Below are positions 25,646-32,319 of a stretch of 47,436 nucleotides of DNA, in pieces. Source of the DNA: a virus; IMG/VR virus record IMGVR_UViG_3300021964_000123, positions 1 to 47,436 of that record; one strand, given 5' to 3'. Numbering within the stretch: position 1 is the first letter of the stretch; each line of letters starts with the position of its first letter. The notes below the pieces were generated by a model, which was not told where the DNA came from, did not search any database, and saw only the letters and a program-made list of their open reading frames with translations. The position numbers were made by a program, and so were the translations under genes.

Positions 25646-26097
25646 TCATTGAATATGCTAAAGTTCGTTCGACTGCGCACGAACCAGACCGTGCTAACCC
25701 ATCGGATGCTGGACTTGATGTGTTTTATAGTCCAGAGGATCCAACTACGGTTGCTTTGCATCCCGGTGACAGCAAGATTCTTGAAACGGGATTGAAGTTC
25801 GGAGTGCCACATGGATACATGCTGGAAGTCAAAAATCGAAGCAGTGTGGCGGCAAAGAAATCGCTTCTTGTTGGTGCATGCGTGATTGATTCTGGCTATG
25901 ACGGAGAGGTGTTCATCAATCTTCACAACGTGGGCAGCAGGCTTCAATGTATTTCACCGGGCGATAAGATCGCACAATTAGTGCTAACCCCAGTGGTTCA
26001 CTTTCGTCCAACGCTAACAGAAGAGTCTGAACTATATGCACACCCAATGACAATCAGCAATAGGGGTGACGGAGCCCTCGGGAGTACAGATGGATGA
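25642..26097 (+). CDS. dut: dUTPase
   Basis: The 151-residue enzyme hydrolyses dUTP to dUMP and pyrophosphate, keeping uracil out of DNA and feeding dTMP synthesis. All five trimeric dUTPase motifs are present: SDAGLDV, NRSSVAA, GACVIDSGYDGEVFI, GDKIAQLVL and the C-terminal NRGDGALGSTDG. Length is normal. It overlaps the small gene upstream and the Dam gene downstream. With class II RNR and thioredoxin it forms the phage's dNTP set. Confidence 0.96.
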   Translation: MIIEYAKVRSTAHEPDRANPSDAGLDVFYSPEDPTTVALHPGDSKILETGLKFGVPHGYMLEVKNRSSVAAKKSLLVGACVIDSGYDGEVFINLHNVGSRLQCISPGDKIAQLVLTPVVHFRPTLTEESELYAHPMTISNRGDGALGSTDG

Positions 26098-26563
26098 AAC
26101 AACACAAAAAGTCATGTTCAGTTCCAAAACAGGAAACTGGGCAACACCACAGGACTTCTTTGATAAGTTAGACTGGCGTTTTGGTCCGTTTGACTTAGAT
26201 CCTTGCGCAACTCCATTTAATACTAAGTGTGCCAACTTCTACACAGAAGCGGAAGACGGACTATCAAAGGACTGGACAGGGCACACAGTGTTCGTAAACC
26301 CTCCTTATGGTCGAGGTATCGATAGGTGGATCGAGAAAGGTCGCCTATCTGCTCGAAAAGAGAACACAAAGGTGGTAATGCTTATCCCAGCACGAACAGA
26401 CACAAAGTATTGGCATGACCACGTTATGAAGGCATCAGAGATTCATTTTGTAAAGGGACGACTTAAGTTTGGAGATAGCAGCAACAGCGCACCATTCCCC
26501 TCGGCTGTTGTGGTTTTTGACGGAGGGGAAGAACTTTGGCGTGTAGAAACTATTAATCGATAA
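26090..26563 (+). CDS. dam: Phage-type DNA N6-adenine methyltransferase (Dam, PF05869-like)
   Basis: The 157-residue protein starts with WATPQDFFDKLDWRFGPFDLDPCATP, the usual beginning of phage Dam proteins, and carries the catalytic NPPYGR (from residue 70) and APFPSAVVVF near the end. It should methylate adenine in DNA with S-adenosylmethionine. This is a different family from the two D12 enzymes at 5175 and 6928. The ATG at 26090 overlaps the dUTPase stop and is preceded by GGAG. Confidence 0.92.
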   Translation: MDETTQKVMFSSKTGNWATPQDFFDKLDWRFGPFDLDPCATPFNTKCANFYTEAEDGLSKDWTGHTVFVNPPYGRGIDRWIEKGRLSARKENTKVVMLIPARTDTKYWHDHVMKASEIHFVKGRLKFGDSSNSAPFPSAVVVFDGGEELWRVETINR

Positions 26564-26574
26564 GGAGAATAACA

Positions 26575-26964
26575 ATGACCGAAGAAATTTTAAATGCAGC
26601 CATCACAAGGCTTAAATCAAAGGCTCTTGAGCAATACGGACTTCTTAAGCAGGCATACCAGAGCCCTGCTGATGAAAACACGGTGGATACAATTTGTCGC
26701 CACGCTCTCGCTCTCGTTGAATACGAAGGCGCAATGCTGACGCTACAGCAGTATGCTCCTGCGCTCAAGCCACAACCGGCACCACCTGTACAACAAGCAG
26801 CACCAGCCACAGCACAACCACAAGAGGCACCGCAAGAAGAGCAAGAACCAGAGCCAGAGCCCACACCGCTCCGTGGCGAAGAGCTAGAAAAGAGATCACC
26901 GACGTACAGAAAGAGCGTCAGAGGAAAGAAGAGTGAACCGAAAACTAAGAAGAAGTCTGAGTAA
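26575..26964 (+). CDS. Hypothetical protein with Pro/Gln/Glu-rich linker
   Basis: The 129-residue protein has a helical N-terminal half (residues 1-65), a low-complexity Pro-Gln-Ala-Glu linker and a strongly basic Lys-rich tail. Such a layout suggests nucleic-acid or partner binding through the tail, but no domain is recognised. AAGGAGAATAAC precedes the ATG. It overlaps the next gene by 32 bases. Confidence 0.7.
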   Translation: MTEEILNAAITRLKSKALEQYGLLKQAYQSPADENTVDTICRHALALVEYEGAMLTLQQYAPALKPQPAPPVQQAAPATAQPQEAPQEEQEPEPEPTPLRGEELEKRSPTYRKSVRGKKSEPKTKKKSE

Positions 26965-27181
26965 GCAGACAGGCAGCGACAGCGCAGAAAAGATGAGCCA
27001 ACAAGTGGCTTTGTTCAGCAAACTACCAGAACAATGTAGTGCGTGTGCAGAGCCATTTGATAAGAAAAACAAAGAGATGGTTAATGAATGGAATGTTGTC
27101 GTGCGCCAAGAAGTAGTGAGGCTGTTTTGTCCTCACTGCATCGCCAAAGCAAAGGAGGCAATAGAAAATGAGCGTGGATAG
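26933..27181 (+). CDS. Small zinc-finger-like protein
   Basis: The 82-residue protein has a basic N-terminus and two CxxC pairs, C35-x2-C38 and C66-x2-C69, enough to hold one zinc ion. The GTG start follows GAGGAAAGAA and lies inside the end of the upstream gene. It overlaps the thioredoxin-like gene by 14 bases. Function unknown; DNA binding is possible. Confidence 0.7.
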   Translation: MNRKLRRSLSKQTGSDSAEKMSQQVALFSKLPEQCSACAEPFDKKNKEMVNEWNVVVRQEVVRLFCPHCIAKAKEAIENERG

Positions 27182-27539
27182 ACTGTCGGTAGACGCACTA
27201 AACAAGATATTAGCAGGACAAGTAAAGGAAGACTCAACGTGTATAGTTAAGTTTTACTCGAATAACTGTCACTTGTGTCACGCACTACAAGACTATTATG
27301 TTGATATTTCAAATGACGAGAAGTATTCTGATCTGCATTTTTTCGCATTCAACATTGACGACAATCAAATAATAGAAAAGAAGTTGAAGTTCAACGGAGT
27401 TCCGACAATATCAGTGATCAAGACTTTCGCATCAGATCACAAGCCAAGGGTTAGAGTACTTGATGACCCGCCAGAGCCACAAGAAAAGACGTGGTACACT
27501 TCCAAGTACATCAGAGACTTTATAGAGAGAGAAAGATAA
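27168..27539 (+). CDS. Thioredoxin-like protein
   Basis: The 123-residue protein has a thioredoxin fold: a beta strand (TCIVKFYSNNCHLCHAL) with active-site C34-H35-L36-C37, and a cis-Pro segment GVPTISV near residue 85. The CHLC site differs from the CGPC of classical thioredoxin. It could reduce the phage ribonucleotide reductase at 14131, as in other phages, or act on other disulphides. AAAGGAGG is the ribosome site. It shares one base with the next gene. Confidence 0.88.
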   Translation: MSVDRLSVDALNKILAGQVKEDSTCIVKFYSNNCHLCHALQDYYVDISNDEKYSDLHFFAFNIDDNQIIEKKLKFNGVPTISVIKTFASDHKPRVRVLDDPPEPQEKTWYTSKYIRDFIERER

Positions 27540-28579
27540 TGAATGAATACTTGTCGTATGATGACGTGCTTTTAAGACCGCGTTACTCGGACATTCGCAG
27601 CAGGTCAGAGGTTTCGATCTCTACCGATCTAGGAAAGGCAGTTAGGCTTGACTTTCCTGTGATAGCATCTCCAATGGATACTGTTTCAGAAGCAGCAATG
27701 GCTTCCGCAATTGGAACCCACGGCGGAACAGCAGTTGTTCATCGGTATAACTCACCAGAGGTCGAAGCACGCTATGTGTCTATGGCGCGAGATCTGTCGT
27801 GGGCAAGAGATAAGCAACAAATTGTTGTTGGCGCTGCGATAGGAGTGACTGGCGATTTTATGGACAGAGCAGTGAAGGCACTGTCCGCAGGTGCTACATA
27901 TCTTTGTGTGGATGTTGCTCACGGGCACCACATTATGATGAAAGAAGCACTGCAAAAGTTGAGGCAAGAGTTCGGTCAGGATCTTCACATTATGGCTGGG
28001 AACGTCGCAACTTTGGAAGGCATCAATGACTTGGCTGACTGGGGCGCTGACTCGGTGCGATGTAATATCGGAGGTGGGTCTATCTGCTCTACTCGTGTTC
28101 AGACTGGACACGGAGTGCCGGGACTGCATACGATCCTTGAATGCGCCAAAACAGACAGAGACGTGAAGATCATTGCTGATGGCGGCATCAGAAACTCTGG
28201 CGACATTGTAAAGGCATTCGCCGCAGGTGCTGACGCTGTGATGGTAGGCTCTTTATTGTCTGGAACAGATGAAACCCCCGGAAAGGTGCTTGAAGAGTCA
28301 GACGGCACTCGCTGGAAAATGTATCGTGGTATGGCGTCGAAGGAAGCACAGATCGGCTGGCGTGGAGAATACTCATCAAACGAAGGTGTTAGCGCAAGAG
28401 TTCCTTATCGTGGATCTGTATCAAAGATCTTCGAGGACTTAAAGAACGGCATCAGGTCAGGACTATCTTACAGTGGTGCTCGCTCTATTTCCGAGTTTGC
28501 TGCGGTAGCAGAGTTTATGCGCCAAACAAACTCTGGCTTATCCGAGAGCGGAACTCACATCAGGAGCCGCTCGTGGTAG
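27539..28579 (+). CDS. IMP dehydrogenase / GMP reductase family enzyme, CBS-less
   Basis: The 346-residue TIM-barrel enzyme interconverts IMP with XMP or GMP. YDDVLLRPRYSD and FPVIASPMDTVSE open the barrel, the catalytic loop is GGGSICSTR with Cys183, then IIADGGIRNSGDIVKA, VMVGSLLSGTDE and MYRGMASKEAQ, and VPYRGSVSKIFEDL...SGLSYSGA ends it. There is no room for the two CBS domains of usual IMP dehydrogenase; length and Cys position match GMP reductase (about 347, Cys186 in E. coli). TRVQTGHGVP is GMP-reductase-like, YRGM and GLSYSGA are IMPDH-like, so the reaction stays open. Purine salvage genes of this kind are rare in phages. Confidence 0.9.
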   Translation: MNEYLSYDDVLLRPRYSDIRSRSEVSISTDLGKAVRLDFPVIASPMDTVSEAAMASAIGTHGGTAVVHRYNSPEVEARYVSMARDLSWARDKQQIVVGAAIGVTGDFMDRAVKALSAGATYLCVDVAHGHHIMMKEALQKLRQEFGQDLHIMAGNVATLEGINDLADWGADSVRCNIGGGSICSTRVQTGHGVPGLHTILECAKTDRDVKIIADGGIRNSGDIVKAFAAGADAVMVGSLLSGTDETPGKVLEESDGTRWKMYRGMASKEAQIGWRGEYSSNEGVSARVPYRGSVSKIFEDLKNGIRSGLSYSGARSISEFAAVAEFMRQTNSGLSESGTHIRSRSW

Positions 28580-28908
28580 AAGACATCGGAGAAATAGAAT
28601 ACGGCAAACTTACAAAGAAAGTTGTATTCACAGAGACTGACCATCGCCACGCACAACTTATCATAAGGTTAAAGCACGACGATATAAAACAGTCAGACTT
28701 TCTGAGAGCAATGATAACTGGATACTTAAAACAAGATGAAAGAATATTAAGTTTTGTTGATGATCTAAAAACCCAGTCTGTTAAGAAGCGAACAAAGTCA
28801 AAGAAGTTGATACAAAAAGGAAAAGAAACAATGGAAGATGCTGGGTTTTCAGAAGACCAACTTGAAGACTTGTTTGACTTAATAGCAGAGGAGCATCCCG
28901 ATCTATGA
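28573..28908 (+). CDS. Conserved hypothetical phage protein
   Basis: The 111-residue protein begins with KLTKKVVFTETDHRHAQLIIRLKHDDIKQSDFLRAMITGYL, reminiscent of a ribbon-helix-helix or small DNA-binding segment, followed by a Lys-rich stretch and an acidic tail. The GTG start overlaps the upstream stop, and the end overlaps the sigma-like gene by ATGA. Operon position suggests a regulator partner; this is not proven. Confidence 0.7.
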   Translation: MVEDIGEIEYGKLTKKVVFTETDHRHAQLIIRLKHDDIKQSDFLRAMITGYLKQDERILSFVDDLKTQSVKKRTKSKKLIQKGKETMEDAGFSEDQLEDLFDLIAEEHPDL

Positions 28909-29153
28909 ATAGCGATGGGTTAAAGGCGTGCTCGCGAGTGTGCTTGGAATTAAATGAAAGTTGTCCAAATGATGATTGCAGAATGTGGATAGACTACGAA
29001 GACGAAATGAACTGTTCACTGATATCTATCTATCAGAACGGACCAATGACTTTAAGGCAAGTTGGAGAGCGTTTGGGAATTTCATTTGCAAGAGTGAAGC
29101 AAATTGAAGAAAGCGCACTAATTAAGCTGAAACGCAGAACAGACTATGAGTAA
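28905..29153 (+). CDS. Sigma factor region 4-like DNA-binding protein
   Basis: The 82-residue protein has five Cys in its first 37 residues (9, 13, 20, 25, 37), then GPMTLRQVGERLGISFARVKQIEESALIKLKRR (described in parts: MTLRQVGERLGIS and FARVKQIEESALIKL), the helix-turn-helix of sigma70 region 4.2 that reads the -35 box. Region 2 is absent. It could bind promoters or the polymerase beta flap and redirect transcription to phage genes. GAGGAG lies before the ATG. Confidence 0.8.
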   Translation: MNSDGLKACSRVCLELNESCPNDDCRMWIDYEDEMNCSLISIYQNGPMTLRQVGERLGISFARVKQIEESALIKLKRRTDYE

Positions 29154-29219
29154 AATTCATAGACTTTGCAAAATAACAAACTATTTATTATTGACTCATT
29201 TTCAAGGAGAATAGAAAAG

Positions 29220-29798
29220 ATGGCTCAAAAACCCCTGTTAACCGAATCAGAGATCCGCAGCTTTATGAAACTGGCTGAGTTGCGTCCCATCGGTGATGAA
29301 AGAATTGCAGAAATGTATGGACAAATGCCCGGTGCTCGTGATGAAGAGGAAGGCGAGGAAGAAGAAGCCGGAATGGAACTCGATATGGGTGCCGAAGAAG
29401 AAGAGGCTCCTGAGATGGACGCCGAGATGGACATGGACATGGATATGGGCGACGAGCCTGCTATGGACATGGGAGCCGACTCAAAGATGGTTTCTATCGA
29501 AGACTTCATGAGCGCACTTGAGTCCGCATTAGAGGACATTACAGGTGAGCCAGTCTCTACCGAGATGGATGGAGAAGAAATGGACATGGGCGCCGAGGAA
29601 GAGGAAGAAGCCGAGCTTCCAGCACCAGAGATGGACATGGAGATGGGTGCCGAAGAGGAAGAGGAGCCCATGATGGAGCAAGAAGATCTCGTTAACGAGG
29701 TTGCTCGTCGTGTCGCTGCTAGACTTCAAGCACAAGACAACAAAGACAAGATGGTCGATGATCTCGCAGAGAGAATCATGAAGCGTCTTGCAAAATAG
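29220..29798 (+). CDS. Acidic Met/Asp/Glu-rich protein, possibly virion-associated
   Basis: The 192-residue protein opens with LLTESEIRSFMKLAELRPI, a start I associate with proteins of large marine phages, then is dominated by acidic and Met repeats (EMDMDMDMGDE, GAEEEEE) interrupted by an amphipathic helix (VSIEDFMSALESALEDI). The C-terminus is a basic helix. An acid-rich scaffold or core role is plausible. ATG at 29220 follows AAGGAGAATAG; an upstream in-frame codon at 29166 has no such site. A terminator follows at 29831. Confidence 0.75.
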   Translation: MAQKPLLTESEIRSFMKLAELRPIGDERIAEMYGQMPGARDEEEGEEEEAGMELDMGAEEEEAPEMDAEMDMDMDMGDEPAMDMGADSKMVSIEDFMSALESALEDITGEPVSTEMDGEEMDMGAEEEEEAELPAPEMDMEMGAEEEEEPMMEQEDLVNEVARRVAARLQAQDNKDKMVDDLAERIMKRLAK

Positions 29799-29801
29799 TT
29801 C

Positions 29802-29830
29802 TTGACATTCTCTTTACAAACCATTAAATT
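29802..29830 (+). promoter_or_regulatory. Promoter-like element directly before the terminator
   Basis: TTGACA (29802-29807), 17-base spacer, TAAATT (29825-29830). The start point would lie at about 29837, inside the left arm of the terminator stem, so transcripts from here would skip most of that stem. The -10 box is imperfect. Confidence 0.45.
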
Positions 29831-29859
29831 AACCACTGGGAAACCGGTGGTTATTTTTT
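29831..29859 (+). terminator. Rho-independent terminator
   Basis: AACCACTGG (29831-29839) and CCGGTGGTT (29844-29852) form nine pairs, one of them G-U, around a GAAA loop, followed by ATTTTTT. This is the clearest terminator in the window and should end transcripts of the acidic-protein unit. Confidence 0.88.
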
Positions 29860-29868
29860 AGGGGACTT

Positions 29869-30270
29869 ATGGATATTTGGTGGCTACACGCACTTGTTTT
29901 TATTTTTGGTTATGTAACCTGCAAGACGTTTTACTTTTTGAACACAACTCGCATATCATTAAAATTGATAAAATCAAGTCGTATCATCTATTTATTGATG
30001 GCTGTTAGGGCAGTTGAAAATTACCTTATGTCCCAAGAGATAATGAAGAAATATTTAAAAGAAAGCGAGCAAGACGATAAGACTTTAAAGTTGTTTGAAG
30101 ACAAGTGTGAAACAGAACTTCAACACTTTAAAAAGCAAGTTGTGGATCAATTGCTGCTTCAAACACCAGACGCATTCAAACCCGGCTTGGAGTTTGACGA
30201 CTGGACTTCTGCGATGGCGCATCTTCAAAGTCATAAGACAGAAGCTCTTGAATTTTGGAGGATGAGTTAA
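29869..30270 (+). CDS. Small membrane-anchored protein
   Basis: The 133-residue protein has one or two hydrophobic segments near the N-terminus (WWLHALVFIFGYVTCKTFYFL, given here as two parts: WWLHALVFIFG and YVTCKTFYFL), then a positively charged stretch and a charged helical domain with Gln and Lys. AGGGGA precedes the ATG. Its stop overlaps the start of the second ClpP-like gene by one base, so it may tether or partner that protein; no homology is recognised. Confidence 0.7.
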   Translation: MDIWWLHALVFIFGYVTCKTFYFLNTTRISLKLIKSSRIIYLLMAVRAVENYLMSQEIMKKYLKESEQDDKTLKLFEDKCETELQHFKKQVVDQLLLQTPDAFKPGLEFDDWTSAMAHLQSHKTEALEFWRMS

Positions 30271-30941
30271 TGTTAGACAAACTTAAAGATTTGATTGGTA
30301 TCAAAGAAGCAGATGAAGGTCAAGTGGCTGACCAGAAGAGAGCCCAACAAATGGCAGCACTTGAAAGAGAAATTGCCGAGGCATTAATGGCTGACATGAT
30401 GCCACAACGCAAAGAGCCAGACTTGCGCAGCATTGGCTTGTTTGCTGATGTTTCAGAGGAGCGAGTCGCTGAACTTATTCACGCAATGATTTACTTAAAC
30501 GAAGTAAACCAAGTAAACAAAACCAAGACTCCGATAACTTTTTATCTCTCCACGTATGGTGGCTCTGCGGATGATATGTTCGGCATGTACGATATTATGC
30601 GAACAGTCCGCGAGAACACCGAGATCCATACTGTTGGTCTTGGTAAGGTTATGTCGGCAGGCGTCATTCTTCTTGCTGCCGGTACAAAAGGCAAGCGCAA
30701 GATCGGTGCAAACTGCCGCGTTATGATTCACTCTGTTATTTCAGGAAACCACGGACCACTCCATAACCTCATTAACGAGATGGAGGCAGTGGAACAAATT
30801 CAACAAATGTATATTGACTGTTTGGTTGCCGAGACTAAGTTAACCAAGAAGCAATTAAAGAAACTGCTGGAACGCAAGGTCAATGTTTATTTAACAGCAG
30901 AGGAAGCCGTAGAGTACGGCATCGCAGATATTATTATATAG
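30270..30941 (+). CDS. ClpP-like protein with Asp-to-Asn active site
   Basis: The 223-residue protein keeps the ClpP fold: YLSTYGGSADDMFGMYD, GKVMSAGVILLAAG with Ser129 and RVMIHSV with His154. Where ClpP has Asp in the D-x-F-(M/L)-S/T-A-E-E segment, it has Asn205 (NVYLTAEEA). Ser and His remain, so activity may be weak or absent; a ClpR-like structural partner of the protein at 23957 is possible. The N-terminus has a 60-residue helical extension rich in Met and Ala. ATG at 30270 follows GGAGGA by eight bases. Confidence 0.88.
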   Translation: MLDKLKDLIGIKEADEGQVADQKRAQQMAALEREIAEALMADMMPQRKEPDLRSIGLFADVSEERVAELIHAMIYLNEVNQVNKTKTPITFYLSTYGGSADDMFGMYDIMRTVRENTEIHTVGLGKVMSAGVILLAAGTKGKRKIGANCRVMIHSVISGNHGPLHNLINEMEAVEQIQQMYIDCLVAETKLTKKQLKKLLERKVNVYLTAEEAVEYGIADIII

Positions 30942-30951
30942 GGAAGTTAAA

Positions 30952-32271
30952 ATGGCGAATTATCAAAAAGACATGTTCATTGATGTAAGAGAACAAAAGA
31001 AAACTGATGAAGGTATTTTAGATCTAGTTTTTGAAACCATTATGGGTTCAGCCGCCAAGTCAGTAGTCACAGAGATGGCAGCGGACAGAGCAAAAGAGTT
31101 TGTCTTATCTCTGCCGAAGTTCACCCCAACAGAGTCTTGGGGAGATCCAAACTCTATGGAAAGACAGCAGATCACAAAGCTGTTTAACGCTATTGGCGGC
31201 GGTCGTTCAATCGAAGGTAAGCTGAAATTTCTTCAACGTATCGTAGACCCTAATAGCAAGATTACATCGCCACGTCGCATCATTTCTTCCATTATTATTC
31301 TGGAGTCTCTTAAGGCAGTTATTCATAGCTTTAATGCATCTTCAGCCGGCTTTGTTTTCGAAGGTTGGTTGTCTGCGCTTCTTCAAGGCACACAAGAAGC
31401 TGAGATCTCTGCAAAAGGTAATTTACCTATTCAAGATCTTATCGCTTTCTCTGAGACTGATAGGGCAGTTCCGATCAGCTTGAAGCTCCTCAACAAGACA
31501 ACCAACATCGAAGGAAGTTATACAAACTTGGTCGATGGTCTTGATGAGTTTGGCGAGATGGTCTACATCGTCGCCAGAAAAGACCCAGAAGCCGGCGGCA
31601 TCAAAATTGAAAAGTTTAGGTTTGATCAAAACAACTTTATCGACGCTCTTTCAACGTCTGCTCGTGGTAGTGCAACCAAGGGTGCCCAGCTTTTTCAGTT
31701 GCCCAACAAGAGCCCAGAAGAGTCGATCGCCATTCTTAAGGCAACAGATAACTGGAATGAGAAATATGATCTTCTTCAATACACTGCTGGTTACTCCGAA
31801 AGAGTAAGAAAGAAGAGAGAGATGGCTAGCCAAACCGCACAAGCCGCACAAGAAAACCCTGATGCCGAAGACGCAATGAAGGCGCAACTTGCCGCACAAC
31901 AAGAGTTAGCCGAAGCCATCAAAGAAGAATGGTCGATGCTCACCGAGAAGGTAGGCGGTACTCAATGGCATATCAGCCCAGCACAGCTTATTACTTTCGA
32001 ATTTGTCGATTATCAAGAATTGGGGGAACTTCCTTTTACCGAAGAAGCTATTCTTAGTGTTGCAAGAACTCACATGGACAAGTTGAATGAAGAGATAATG
32101 CAACTCTTCACGGCAACCAAAGATCTTTCTGATAACATTAACCGTTATTTCTTGGTCGAAAAGCGCAGTACAGCCATTAACTCTGGAAACCAAGCCATTA
32201 GAGATTCGATTGAGATCCAACAAACACTTCAAGCGCAACTTCAACAACCAGATGAAGAAGAAAAAGCTTGA
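30952..32271 (+). CDS. Conserved phage protein of unknown function
   Basis: The 439-residue protein has GFVFEGWLSALL near residue 130, then VPISLKLLNKTTNIEGSYTNLV and VYIVARKDPEAGG. A similar central region occurs, as I remember, in cyanophage and other marine phage proteins of unknown role. FEGWL and SLKL could be the E and the (S)xK of a PD-(D/E)xK fold, but this is weak. The C-terminal third is a long Ala/Gln-rich helix and a coiled coil. It follows the ClpP-like gene by ten bases. Confidence 0.75.
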   Translation: MANYQKDMFIDVREQKKTDEGILDLVFETIMGSAAKSVVTEMAADRAKEFVLSLPKFTPTESWGDPNSMERQQITKLFNAIGGGRSIEGKLKFLQRIVDPNSKITSPRRIISSIIILESLKAVIHSFNASSAGFVFEGWLSALLQGTQEAEISAKGNLPIQDLIAFSETDRAVPISLKLLNKTTNIEGSYTNLVDGLDEFGEMVYIVARKDPEAGGIKIEKFRFDQNNFIDALSTSARGSATKGAQLFQLPNKSPEESIAILKATDNWNEKYDLLQYTAGYSERVRKKREMASQTAQAAQENPDAEDAMKAQLAAQQELAEAIKEEWSMLTEKVGGTQWHISPAQLITFEFVDYQELGELPFTEEAILSVARTHMDKLNEEIMQLFTATKDLSDNINRYFLVEKRSTAINSGNQAIRDSIEIQQTLQAQLQQPDEEEKA

Positions 32272-32296
32272 CATTTATTTCATTTGAGGCTATAAT
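32268..32296 (+). promoter_or_regulatory. Strong promoter for groEL
   Basis: TTGACA (32268-32273) and TATAAT (32291-32296), both consensus, with a 17-base spacer. It is the best sigma70 promoter in the window and overlaps the stop codon of the upstream gene. Confidence 0.88.
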
Positions 32297-32319
32297 ATTA
32301 GCACAACTTTGAGGTACTA

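Noticed and set aside
30952-32271. A PD-(D/E)xK nuclease call for this protein
   Set aside because: FEGWL and SLKL are suggestive but the middle acidic residue cannot be placed with confidence, so I left the function open.
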